This document shows, one piece after another, positions 34,245 through 42,290 of a DNA stretch of 64,000 nucleotides. Position numbers and translations under genes: made by a program. The notes under the pieces were generated by a model. That model made no database searches, was not told the DNA's origin, and worked only from the letters and a program-made list of their open reading frames with translations. Origin of the DNA: Alphaproteobacteria bacterium (GTDB lineage: Bacteria > Pseudomonadota > Alphaproteobacteria > Geminicoccales > Geminicoccaceae); assembly GCA_027045875.1 (NCBI GenBank), contig JALUAG010000027.1, positions 1-64,000 of the forward strand, given 5' to 3'. Every line of letters starts with the position of its first letter. Position 1 is the stretch's first letter.

Positions 34245-35231
34245 TCAGCGCACGGTCTCGATGCCGAGCGCGTTCAGGAGCGCCTTCATCTCGCCCTCCT
34301 GCTGCTCCAGGAAGGCGACGAACTCGGCACGCGGCTTGTAGATGTCGACCCAGCCGTAGCGGTCGCGGATCTCCTTCCAGATCTCGGTCTTCTGCATCCG
34401 CCCGAGGAGATCGGCATAGGCGTCGGCGAGCTCGTCCGGCAGCCCCGGAGCGGCGAAGAAGCCGCGCCAGTTGACGAAGGTCATGTCGGCGCCGGCCTCC
34501 TTGCAGGTGGGCACGTCGGGGGCCGCCGCGAGCCGCTCCGGCGAGGTCACGCAGAGGATCTTCACCTGCCCCTGGCGGGCCGCCTCGATGGCCTCGCCGA
34601 AGCCGGTCGAGAGCAGCTCGGTCTCTCCCGAAAGGAGCGCCGCCAGGGCCTTGCCGCCGGCATCGTAGGGCACGTAGACCACCTTGTTGGGATCGGCACC
34701 GGCGGCCTGGAAGATGCGGGCGGCGATCAGATGGTCCATGCCGCCCTTGACCGAGCCGCCGGCCACCTTGGCCGAGCGCGGATCGCCGCGATAGGCCTCG
34801 AGGGCGGCGGCGAAGTCCGCGAACTCGGAATCGGCGCGCGCCACCAGGGCGCCGTAGTCGCCGATGATGCTGGCGATCGGCGTGAGATCGCGGAAGGACT
34901 GCGGAAAGCGGCCGCGCAGGCTCCTGAGGATGATGGGCGTCGAATTGACCATCAGGGTGCCCTGCTGGCGGTCCGCGGTCTCGATCAGATAGGCGATGGC
35001 CTTGCCGCCGCCGCCGCCCGACATGTTCTCGAAGGAGGCGCTCTCGATGAGACCGGCCTTGGTCAGCGCCTCGCCGGTGGCCCGGGCGGTGGTGTCCCAG
35101 CCGCCCCCGGCGCCGCCCGGAATGAGGAAGTGGATCTTCTTGATCTCCACGGCATCGGCGGTCGCCGCGCCGAACACCAGGCCCGCCACGGCGAGGGTGG
35201 CGCACAGGCTCCTGCGCGAAAGTCTGGTCAT
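34245..35231 (-). CDS. tctC: Tripartite tricarboxylate transporter substrate-binding protein TctC
   Basis: 328 residues with a signal peptide (RRSLCATLAVAGLVFGAATADA). It is a periplasmic Bug/TctC two-lobed binder: FLIPGGAGGGWDTTARATGEA is the hallmark carboxylate-binding loop, followed by FENMSGGGGGKAIAYL. It captures a tricarboxylate or related acid for TctAB. The start overlaps the stop of the citryl-CoA-lyase-like gene (ATGA), placing the binder in the same operon as enzymes able to use citrate. Ligand by analogy citrate; not proven. Confidence 0.94.
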   Translation of the reverse strand: MTRLSRRSLCATLAVAGLVFGAATADAVEIKKIHFLIPGGAGGGWDTTARATGEALTKAGLIESASFENMSGGGGGKAIAYLIETADRQQGTLMVNSTPIILRSLRGRFPQSFRDLTPIASIIGDYGALVARADSEFADFAAALEAYRGDPRSAKVAGGSVKGGMDHLIAARIFQAAGADPNKVVYVPYDAGGKALAALLSGETELLSTGFGEAIEAARQGQVKILCVTSPERLAAAPDVPTCKEAGADMTFVNWRGFFAAPGLPDELADAYADLLGRMQKTEIWKEIRDRYGWVDIYKPRAEFVAFLEQQEGEMKALLNALGIETVR

Positions 35232-36130
35232 CGTCGAGCCTCCTCGTCTCGTTCCGTTCCGGGACCGGACGGGCGTTCGTTCCCGCCTCCGGCCCCCGTT
35301 GTCCCGGAAACATAGTCCCGGGGAGGCGGTCCCTCATAGACCCAAAAGCAGCCCGGCGGTGTCGGGCCCTTGTTGCGCTCGCCCGCCCGCAGCTGCTCGA
35401 AGGCATGGGCGAGGATGCCGACGCTGCGCGCGAGGCAGAAGAGCCCGCGGGCGAGCGGCGGCGGGAAGCCGAGCTCCGCGAACACCACCGCCACCGCGCC
35501 GTCGATGTTGAGCGGTACCGGCCGCCGGCCCCGGGATCCGAGAAGGGCCTCGATGGCCCGGGCGACGGCGACCGTCCTCCCCTCCACGATCCCCTCCCCG
35601 GCCGCCGCCTCCACCAGCGCGAGGAGGCGCGGCGCCCGCGGATCGACGGGATGGAAGCGATGGCCGAAGCCCGGGAGATGGCGGCCCCGTTCCCGGCGCC
35701 AGCCCTCGACCGCCGCCACCACCGCCTCCTCGAGCGGCCGGCCGTCGGCGGTTTCCCCTTCCACCCGGGCATAGAGTTCCATCGCCTGCTCGGCGGCCCC
35801 GCCGTGGATCTCGCCCAGCACGTTCACCGCCGAGGCCATGGCGTTGTTGATCCCCACCCCGCAGGTGACGGCCATGCGGGCGATGGCGATCGAGGGAGCC
35901 TGCGGCCCGTGATCCACCGCCGCCACCAGCGCCGCCTCCAGAAGCCGCGCCCGGCCCGCCTCCGGCAGCTCGCCGCGGAGCATCAGCCAGATCATTTCGG
36001 CGAAGGACAGGCGGCCCACGAGCTGCTCGATGGGATAGCCGCGGATGCGGATCTCCCCCGGCCGCATGGCGATGATGCCGGTCCGCCACCAGTCGCGGCA
36101 GGCCTCGGCGAGATCCTCCGGCTCCTTCAT
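35228..36130 (-). CDS. Citrate-synthase-fold citryl-CoA lyase-like protein
   Basis: 300 residues, shorter than citrate synthase (about 430). The catalytic elements of the fold are kept: GVGINNAMASAVNVLGEIHGG (His of HGG), PGFGHRFHPVDPRAPRL (second His), and a C-terminal GLFCLARSVGILAHAFEQ with the equivalent of the last catalytic region. Members of this short group are annotated as citryl-CoA lyase or citryl-CoA synthetase-type. Its start overlaps the stop of a CaiB/BaiF CoA-transferase and its stop overlaps tctC. Inferred route: import of citrate, CoA transfer to citryl-CoA, cleavage to acetyl-CoA and oxaloacetate. Confidence 0.8.
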   Translation of the reverse strand: MKEPEDLAEACRDWWRTGIIAMRPGEIRIRGYPIEQLVGRLSFAEMIWLMLRGELPEAGRARLLEAALVAAVDHGPQAPSIAIARMAVTCGVGINNAMASAVNVLGEIHGGAAEQAMELYARVEGETADGRPLEEAVVAAVEGWRRERGRHLPGFGHRFHPVDPRAPRLLALVEAAAGEGIVEGRTVAVARAIEALLGSRGRRPVPLNIDGAVAVVFAELGFPPPLARGLFCLARSVGILAHAFEQLRAGERNKGPTPPGCFWVYEGPPPRDYVSGTTGAGGGNERPSGPGTERDEEARR

Positions 36131-37338
36131 CCGATCACCCCCTCCCGCCGCAAGGCCGCGATTTCCTCCTCCCCGTAGCCGATCCCGGCGAGAATCGCAT
36201 CGCCGTCGGCACCGAGCACGGGTGGCGGCGTCGCGGGGCCGGACGCCTCCTCCATGCCGACGATCCGCCAGCCGCCCCGCACCACGGAGACCGGTCGGTC
36301 CACCCCGGGCACATCGGTGAACCCGCGGACGAAGCCCCGCTGCCGGATCTGCGGATGGGCGAGGATCTCGGGCACCGTCAGCACCTCCCCCGCGGGCACC
36401 CCGTGGGCGGCGAGGAGGCGCGCCCATTCCCCCGCGGAGCGCGTCGCCAGCGCCCGTTCGATCTCCGCCCGCAGCGCCGCGCGATGGCGCTTGCGCGCCT
36501 CCCGCTCGGCGAAGCGCGGATCGGCGGCCAGCTCTTCCCGCCCCAGCAGGCGGCAGAGGATCTCGAACTGGTGCTGCTCGTTGGCGGCGATGTTGAGCAG
36601 CCCCCGGCCGGTGCGGAAGGTGCCCGAGGGGGCGGCGGTCGGATTCTCGTTGCCCATCGGCTCGGGCGCCACCCCGGCGAGGAGCCAGTTGGAGACCGCC
36701 CAGCCCATGGCGGCGAGAAGGCTTTCCAGCATCGAGACGTCGACCAGCATCCCCTCGCCCCGCCGGCGGCTGCCGAGAAGGGCGGCGGCGGTGGCGAAGG
36801 CGGCGGTCATGCCGCCGACGGTGTCGGCCACCGGAAACCCCACCCGCAGAGGCGCGCTGCGTCCGTCGCCGGTGATGCTCATCGCCCCGGAGAGCCCCTG
36901 AATGATCTGGTCGTAGGCCGGATCGTCGCGCAGCGGGCCGTCCCGGCCGAAGCCGGAGATGGCGACGTAGACGAGTTGGGGCCGGATCGCGCGGAGCGCC
37001 TCCCAGCCCAGCCCGAGACGCTCCATGACGCCGGGGCGGAAGTTCTCGACCAGGGCGTCGGCGGTCGCCACCAGCCGCCGGAACACCTCCCTGCCGCGCT
37101 CCTGCTTGAGATCCAGGACGAGCGACGCCTTGGCCGCGTTCTGCGCCAGGAAGGAGGCCCCCATGCGCCGCGCGTTGAGCTCCGGATCGGCGCCGAGGCG
37201 GCGGGCGAGATCGCCGCCACCGGGACGCTCGATCTTGATCACCTCGGCCCCCATCAGGGCCAGCTGGTAGGTGCAGAAGGGCCCCGCCAGCACGTTGGTG
37301 AGATCGAGCACCCGGATCCCCTCGAGCGGCCGCCCCAC
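36127..37338 (-). CDS. CaiB/BaiF (class III) CoA-transferase
   Basis: 403 residues starting at a GTG at 37338 (GGGGGGACC upstream; 14 bases after the previous stop). It begins RPLEGIRVLDLTNVLAGPFC, with the family's core: ALMGAEVIKIERPGGGD, NFRPGVMERLGLG, SGFGRDGPLRDDPAYDQIIQ (Asp is the nucleophile region), and GSRRRGEGMLVDVSM. It transfers CoA between acyl-CoA and a free acid. Within an operon with a citryl-CoA-lyase-like enzyme and a Tct transporter, the acceptor is probably the imported tricarboxylate, donor possibly succinyl-CoA or acetyl-CoA. Inferred. Confidence 0.9.
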   Translation of the reverse strand: MGRPLEGIRVLDLTNVLAGPFCTYQLALMGAEVIKIERPGGGDLARRLGADPELNARRMGASFLAQNAAKASLVLDLKQERGREVFRRLVATADALVENFRPGVMERLGLGWEALRAIRPQLVYVAISGFGRDGPLRDDPAYDQIIQGLSGAMSITGDGRSAPLRVGFPVADTVGGMTAAFATAAALLGSRRRGEGMLVDVSMLESLLAAMGWAVSNWLLAGVAPEPMGNENPTAAPSGTFRTGRGLLNIAANEQHQFEILCRLLGREELAADPRFAEREARKRHRAALRAEIERALATRSAGEWARLLAAHGVPAGEVLTVPEILAHPQIRQRGFVRGFTDVPGVDRPVSVVRGGWRIVGMEEASGPATPPPVLGADGDAILAGIGYGEEEIAALRREGVIG

Positions 37339-37352
37339 GGTCCGGTCCCCCC

Positions 37353-38195
37353 TCAGCCCCCCGCCGGCTTGCGGGCGTAGAAGACGGTGATCTGCCCCAC
37401 CTTCTCCCGCTCGGCGTCCTGCTCGGCCAGGAAGCGCTCGAGCCGGCCTTCCGCCTCCAGCCGGCGGAGGGTGGCGAGCGCCCGCTCGAGCTCCTCGGGC
37501 GTGACCAGGGCGAAGGTGGAATCCCCCGCCCGCCAGACCGGATCCAGCGGCCCGCGGGGATCGAAATAGGCCTCTCCCATCAGCACCAGATCGAGGGGGG
37601 CGAAGCTCCCTCGCCACTCCATTCCCTCCTCCTCCAGCATGCCGCGGAGGGTGACGAGGGGCGGGAAGCGCTCCCGGATGCGGCGGGCGGCCTCGGGAAT
37701 GAGGGCGTAGTACCAGTACCCCCGGTCGAGCTGATGGGGCGCGCAGCTGTTGACCACCAGCACCCCGCCCGGCCGCAGCACCCGGGCGAACTCGGCGAAG
37801 GCCCGGCGGTATCCCGCGAGCGGATCCCCCGGCTCGCCCGGCAGATGATGGAGCATCTGGTTGACCATCACCCCGTCGACGGCGGCGTCGGCGAAGGGCA
37901 GTTCGGTGACCGATCCCCGGTGGAAGCGGATGCGGCCGGCGGCCTCCTCCCCGCGCAGCTTGGCCTTCGCCCGCTCCAGCATGGCGGGCTCCAGATCGAG
38001 GGCCTCGATACGACCCACCCGGTCGATCAGCGCCCGGGCGTAGTTGCCGGTACCGCAGCCGGCGTCGAGCAGGGTCATGGATGCGAGCGATCCGTCGGCC
38101 TGGGCGAGACAGCCGAGGATCACCTCCTGTCCCGCCGCCCAGCGCGTGTCGTCGTAGCTGGCCGCGGTCACCGCGTAGCGTTCATAGGCGCTCAC
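37353..38195 (-). CDS. Class I SAM-dependent methyltransferase
   Basis: 280 residues. Motif I is LLDAGCGTGNYARAL; post-I acid is IEALDLEP; motif II FADAAVDGVMVNQMLHHLPG; motif III LRPGGVLVVNSC. The C-terminal extension after motif III has ISEAARRIRERFPPL-like helices (here IPEAARRIRERFPPLVTL) typical of small-molecule methyltransferases. In an operon handling tricarboxylates it could methylate a carboxylate as trans-aconitate methyltransferase does, but this is speculation. The 5' end overlaps the preceding methyltransferase by 14 bases. Confidence 0.85.
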   Translation of the reverse strand: MSAYERYAVTAASYDDTRWAAGQEVILGCLAQADGSLASMTLLDAGCGTGNYARALIDRVGRIEALDLEPAMLERAKAKLRGEEAAGRIRFHRGSVTELPFADAAVDGVMVNQMLHHLPGEPGDPLAGYRRAFAEFARVLRPGGVLVVNSCAPHQLDRGYWYYALIPEAARRIRERFPPLVTLRGMLEEEGMEWRGSFAPLDLVLMGEAYFDPRGPLDPVWRAGDSTFALVTPEELERALATLRRLEAEGRLERFLAEQDAEREKVGQITVFYARKPAGG

Positions 38196-38769
38196 CCTCT
38201 TCCTCCCGTTTTTCCCAGACGGAGCCCTCGAGGAAGCGCCCGCCCTGGACGAAGGTCTCCCGGAGGAGAAGGCGCATCCGCGGTCTCAGCGCCGCATCCA
38301 GTGCGCCGCGCTCGAGACAGTGCGCACGCCGGGTACCGTGGCGGAAATGGTCCTCGAGAGCGAAGGAGCAGAGCAGCAGCCGCCCGCCCGGCACGAGGTG
38401 GGCGAGCAGTCGCCTCCACTGCCCTTCGTCCGGTCTATAGCGGACCACCAGCAGATCGTCGAACCGCCCCAGCCCCGAGAGTGCCTCCGGATCGTCGAGA
38501 TCCGCCCGCCGGACCGCGATCCCGACCCCCTTCCCGCGCGCCCGTTCGCGCAGGAGCGCGAGCCCTTCCTCCGAGATGTCGAGGGCGGTCACCGAAAAGC
38601 CGCGTCCGGCCAGCAGGAGGGCGTTGCGCCCCGCGCCGCAGGCCACGTCCAGCACCCGGCCCGGACACAGGAGATCGAGATGGCGCAGGAGGAAGGGCTC
38701 GGGTCGCCCGAGATCGTGGCTGCGTGCCGCCCAGCGGCGGTCCCAGCGTTCCCGGTCTTCCCGGCTCAC
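38182..38769 (-). CDS. Small class I methyltransferase (TehB-like)
   Basis: 195 residues from a GTG at 38769 overlapping the ada stop (GTGA). It has RWDRRWAARSHDLGRPEPFL at the start, the SAM motif VLDVACGAGRNALLLAGRGF, TALDISEEGLALL and LLCSFALEDHFRHGT. This pattern is close to the TehB/thiopurine-type methyltransferases. The substrate is unknown. No separate promoter is visible; it should be made from the ada transcript. Confidence 0.83.
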   Translation of the reverse strand: MSREDRERWDRRWAARSHDLGRPEPFLLRHLDLLCPGRVLDVACGAGRNALLLAGRGFSVTALDISEEGLALLRERARGKGVGIAVRRADLDDPEALSGLGRFDDLLVVRYRPDEGQWRRLLAHLVPGGRLLLCSFALEDHFRHGTRRAHCLERGALDAALRPRMRLLLRETFVQGGRFLEGSVWEKREEEGERL

Positions 38770-39836
38770 CCCTCTCCCTTCTCCTTCTCCCGCACCCGGG
38801 CCTCCGCCTCCAGCAGCCGCCGCTTGCGTTCCGCCCCCCAGCGCCAGCCGCCGAGGCCGCCGTCGCGGCGGCGCACCCGGTGACAGGGGATCACCAGCGC
38901 CGTCGGATTGGCGCCGCAGGCGGCCCCCACCGCTCGCGCCGCCCGCGGCGCGCCGATCCTCTTCGCCAGCTCGCCGTAGTCCACCGTCTCGCCGGGCGGA
39001 ATAGTCCGCAGCGCCCGCCACACCCTCTCCTGGAAGGCGGTGCCGCGGATGTCGAGGGGAAGGTCGAGCGGCGCCGCCGGATCCTCGAGAAAGGCGGTGA
39101 CGCGGGCGAGCCAACCGTCGAGCACGGGATCCTTCTCGATCCGCCCGGCGCGGGCGAAACGGCGGCGGAGCCCCTCTTCGAGGGCCTTCGGATCGTCGCC
39201 GAACTCGAGCGCGCAGACACCCCGGTCGGTGGCCGCCAGCAGCAGCCAGCCGAGCCCGGTCCGGCGCAGGGCGTAGCGTATCCTCTGCCCCTCGCCACCG
39301 CGGCGGTAGGCGGAAGGGGGCATGCCGAGGGCGGCGTCGCTCTGGGCATAGAAGGTGGCGGGTCCGCCGAAGCCCGCCCCGTACATGGCGGCGGTCACCC
39401 CTTCTCCCCCCTCCAGGAGATGGCGCAGGCGGGCGCGTCTGAACGCCATCCGGTATCGCTTCGGGGTCGTTCCCAGGGTGTCGAGGAACAGCCGTCGCAG
39501 CCGTCTCGGGGAGACGGCCAACCGTGCCGCGAGCACGGCCAGCGGGAGTCCCTCTTCCGCCGCCTTGAGCCGCCTGCAGGCGACGGCGACGAGGCGGGCC
39601 GGCGCCCGCTCCGCGAGTTCGGGCCGGCAACGGCGGCAGGGACGGAAACCGGCCGCTTCGGCCGCCGCCGCGGCCGCGAAAAAGCGCACGTGGCGACGCC
39701 TGGGCCGCCGCGCCGGACAGTCCGGGCGGCAGTAGATCCCGGTGGTCGTCACCGCATAGACGAAGTCCTCCCCGGCCGCCGCGTCACGGGCCAGCACCGC
39801 CTGCCATCGATCCCGTTCCTGCACGAAGAGAGTCAT
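38766..39836 (-). CDS. ada: Bifunctional DNA repair methyltransferase/regulator Ada
   Basis: 356 residues from ATG 39836 (a start at 39869 would add 11). The zinc-finger domain carries four cysteines in GIYCRPDCP and PCRRC (C36, C40, C67, C70); C36 would accept methyl from phosphotriesters. An AraC-type helix-turn-helix follows (about 85-180), then the O6-methylguanine methyltransferase domain with catalytic IPCHRV (C318). It both repairs alkylation and activates the adaptive response. It heads a chain of eight tightly spaced genes going down to tctA, an unusual neighbour set; alkB and alkA are not here. Confidence 0.94.
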   Translation of the reverse strand: MTLFVQERDRWQAVLARDAAAGEDFVYAVTTTGIYCRPDCPARRPRRRHVRFFAAAAAAEAAGFRPCRRCRPELAERAPARLVAVACRRLKAAEEGLPLAVLAARLAVSPRRLRRLFLDTLGTTPKRYRMAFRRARLRHLLEGGEGVTAAMYGAGFGGPATFYAQSDAALGMPPSAYRRGGEGQRIRYALRRTGLGWLLLAATDRGVCALEFGDDPKALEEGLRRRFARAGRIEKDPVLDGWLARVTAFLEDPAAPLDLPLDIRGTAFQERVWRALRTIPPGETVDYGELAKRIGAPRAARAVGAACGANPTALVIPCHRVRRRDGGLGGWRWGAERKRRLLEAEARVREKEKGEG

Positions 39837-39924
39837 GGCCCGCTTCCCCGTCCCATCCGCCCCGATCATGGCGGGCCGGGAGCGGGGAAGCCATCCGTTT
39901 CGTGCCGGCGAATTCGTTTCGCGG

Positions 39925-40374
39925 TCAGGCCCCGACGCCGGCCAGATGCTGCTCCACCCAGCGCTCCAGCATCGGCCGCGGCAGGGCGCCGCTGCGGCGG
40001 GCGAGCTCGCGCCCCCGGGCGAACAGGATCACCGTGGGCACCCCCTGTACCGCGAACCGGCGAGCCACCTCGGGGGCCTCGTCGATGTCGAGCTTGGCGA
40101 ACCGCACTTCGCCCCGGAAGCGTTTCGCCGCCTCGGCGAAGGCGGGAGCCATGATCCGGCAGGGGCCGCACCAGGGCGCCCAGAAATCGACCAGGAGCGG
40201 AACCTCGTCCTTCGCGAGATGGCGTTCGAAGGAGGCGGCGTCGAGCTCGATCGGATGATCGGGAAAGAGAGATGCCTTGCAGCGGCCGCATCTGGCGGCG
40301 GCGGCCGGCCGGTCGCCGGGAATCCGGTTGACGGCGCCGCAGGCGGGGCAGAGGAGATGGCGGGAAGCGGTCAT
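39925..40374 (-). CDS. trxC: Thioredoxin 2 (zinc-ribbon thioredoxin)
   Basis: 149 residues. The N-terminal zinc ribbon has CPAC and CGRC pairs (C9, C12, C29, C32), followed by the thioredoxin fold with WAPWCGPCRIM (C69, C72) and VQGVPTVILF cis-proline. TrxC reduces protein disulfides in the cytosol and is usually stress-induced. It is promoter-proximal on the minus strand; its promoter is the AT-rich palindromic site at 40406-40433, shared with the divergent dehydratase. It is separated from ada by 88 bases. Confidence 0.94.
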   Translation of the reverse strand: MTASRHLLCPACGAVNRIPGDRPAAAARCGRCKASLFPDHPIELDAASFERHLAKDEVPLLVDFWAPWCGPCRIMAPAFAEAAKRFRGEVRFAKLDIDEAPEVARRFAVQGVPTVILFARGRELARRSGALPRPMLERWVEQHLAGVGA

Positions 40375-40405
40375 GGAAGAGGCTCCGGAAGGTGTTTTCG
40401 ACCTT

Positions 40406-40433
40406 CATATAAGAAATATCTGATATTCTCCAA
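40406..40433 (-). promoter_or_regulatory. Promoter of trxC with internal palindrome
   Basis: On the minus strand TTGGAG (40433-40428), a 16-base spacer, and TATATG (40411-40406) make a fair sigma-70 promoter, putting the start of transcription about 25 bases before the trxC ATG. Between the hexamers sits a perfect 6-1-6 inverted repeat AATATC-T-GATATT (40415-40427), a likely operator. The patch is strikingly AT-rich against its surroundings. Confidence 0.5.
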
Positions 40434-40571
40434 GCCGCCGAACCCCCTCCCTTCCGGCCGAGCCGGCGATGCGGCACCGGCTTTCCGCCCGTTGCCCGCA
40501 CCCGTGCGGATTGCCGCGAGCGGTGGAGCCGCTAGATCACCAACGACCCCGACGATCAGGGAGGTGGATGA

Positions 40572-40958
40572 ATGACCGGAAAAGGCGGACTTCGCGTCTA
40601 CGGGGAACGGGAGGCGGCGGCGCGGCTGGCGGCGGAGCTCCCCCGCTGGGAGATCGCCGAGGGGCATCTTCGCCGATGCTATCGGGTGCAGGGCTGGAAG
40701 AGCGTCCTGCTGCTGGCCGGCGCCATCGGCCATCTCGCCGAGCAGGCCTGGCACCATCCCGAGCTGCGCCTTTCCTGGGGACGGGTGGAGGTGCGGCTGC
40801 GCACCCACGAACGCCACGGCATCACCGAACGGGATTTCGCCCTCGCCCGCCGCATCGAGGAGCTGGTCACCTGGCGCCCCGGGCCGGACGGGACGCTCGA
40901 GGGAACTCCGGACGATCCCCGCTTCGCCTATCTTCGCGAAGGTTCTCCCCGGGACTGA
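40572..40958 (+). CDS. Pterin-4a-carbinolamine dehydratase
   Basis: 128 residues; the family core is about 95-100, with a short C-terminal tail here. The active-site block AEQAWHHPELRLSWGRVEVR contains the paired His, and THERHGITERDFALARRIEEL holds the third His and the C-terminal helix. It dehydrates 4a-hydroxytetrahydropterin formed by aromatic amino acid hydroxylases, or acts in molybdopterin-related metabolism. No phenylalanine hydroxylase is nearby. AGGGAGGTGG precedes the ATG. Confidence 0.88.
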   Translation: MTGKGGLRVYGEREAAARLAAELPRWEIAEGHLRRCYRVQGWKSVLLLAGAIGHLAEQAWHHPELRLSWGRVEVRLRTHERHGITERDFALARRIEELVTWRPGPDGTLEGTPDDPRFAYLREGSPRD

Positions 40959-41138
40959 AAGGTCGCCGTCCCGCGGACGGAAATCCGTCATCGACCGGGA
41001 TTAGAGTTCGCCGCTCCCCGTTTTCGTCGTCGGGAAGAGCATACCCGGGCGCGCAGACCGTTCCCGGCGGGTAAGTGTTCGGTAAGCCTCCTTCCCTATC
41101 AAGGTCTCCGCATCGCGTACAGCTCGGGGAGAACCGGT

Positions 41139-42290
41139 GTGTCTTTCGACGTGGACGTGTTCGCCGACCAGGGGGATGTGTCGTCTTCGACCGTGAGCCG
41201 ATCGCGGGGAGCGGCCGTCGGACACGCCGCCCTTCCCCTCGATCCCGAACGTCTGCAGCGCGCCAAGCGGTCCTATGCGAGCCGCCATCTGGCGCCGGTC
41301 GCGGCCCTGCGCCTGCTGCCGGAGGGCCCGCGCCCGCGTGCCGGCCATCTGCTGCTCGCCCGGGTCCTCCGCATCGGTCACCATGCCAGGCTCGAGCTCG
41401 CCAATGGCAGGCGGGCGACCCTCTACGAGGGGGACGAGCTGGTGCTGGTCTATGCCGACCGCTACGCCAGCGACCAGTTCGAGGCCCATGTGCCCGAGCA
41501 TCTCGAACCCTGCCATCTGGTCGCCGCCGGCGGCATCGCCGCCCGCTGCGTGAGCCGTCACGAGCGCAGCCGGCGCCCCACCGAGATCGCCCCCGTGGGG
41601 CTGCTCGCCGACGCCGCCGGCGATCCCCTCGACATCCGCCGCTTCGCGCCGCTTTCCCTGCCCGGACGCCCGGCCGCGCCCCCGGGCGACTGTCCGCGGA
41701 CGATTGCCGTCCTCGGGACCGCCATGAACGCCGGCAAGACCACCACCGTCGCCTCGCTGGTACGCGGGTTCCGTCGCTGCGGCCTCAGGGTGGGAGCGGC
41801 CAAGGTCACCGGCACGGGCGCCGGCGGCGACCGCTGGGCCTGTCTCGACGCCGGTGCCGACCCGGTGCTCGACTTCACCGATTTCGGCTTCCCCTCCACC
41901 CACCGTCTGCCGGTGGACACCCACGAGGCGCTGCTCGCCGGCCTCCTCGAGGCCCATCGCCGGGCCGGCAGCGAGATGGTGATCCTCGAGATCGCCGACG
42001 GCCTGCTGTTCGAGGAGACCGCCCGGCTGGTGAGCTCCCCGCTCTTCCGCCGCGCGATCGACGGCATCGTGCTGGCGGCGGCCGACGCCATGGGCGCCCT
42101 GGGCGGCGTGCAGTGGCTGTCGGCACGCGGCCTCGTTCCGCTGGCGATCAGCGGCAGGGTCACCACCTCCCCGCTCGCTTGCCGCGAGCTCGAGACCGTC
42201 CTCGAACTGCCGGTGGTGGAGACCGGCGAGATCGCCGCCGGCCTGTGGCTGCCCGAACCGGCCCTCACCGGCCGTGCGGTGGCGGCCTGA
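41139..42290 (+). CDS. P-loop NTPase of unknown function
   Basis: 383 residues from a GTG at 41139 (GGGGAGAA upstream). The N-terminal 175 residues look all-beta and basic-acidic with no known motif (RVLRIGHHARLELANGRRAT). The C-terminal half is a MobB/dethiobiotin-synthetase-like P-loop domain: Walker A GTAMNAGKTTT (193-203), an AAKVTGTGAGGDRW switch-like loop, DFTDFGFPSTH, and VILEIADGLLFEE with a Walker B-like Glu. It is conserved enough in layout to be real, and overlaps the following ABC exporter gene. I do not recognise the family precisely (a DUF1611-like NTPase is one option). Confidence 0.75.
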   Translation: MSFDVDVFADQGDVSSSTVSRSRGAAVGHAALPLDPERLQRAKRSYASRHLAPVAALRLLPEGPRPRAGHLLLARVLRIGHHARLELANGRRATLYEGDELVLVYADRYASDQFEAHVPEHLEPCHLVAAGGIAARCVSRHERSRRPTEIAPVGLLADAAGDPLDIRRFAPLSLPGRPAAPPGDCPRTIAVLGTAMNAGKTTTVASLVRGFRRCGLRVGAAKVTGTGAGGDRWACLDAGADPVLDFTDFGFPSTHRLPVDTHEALLAGLLEAHRRAGSEMVILEIADGLLFEETARLVSSPLFRRAIDGIVLAAADAMGALGGVQWLSARGLVPLAISGRVTTSPLACRELETVLELPVVETGEIAAGLWLPEPALTGRAVAA

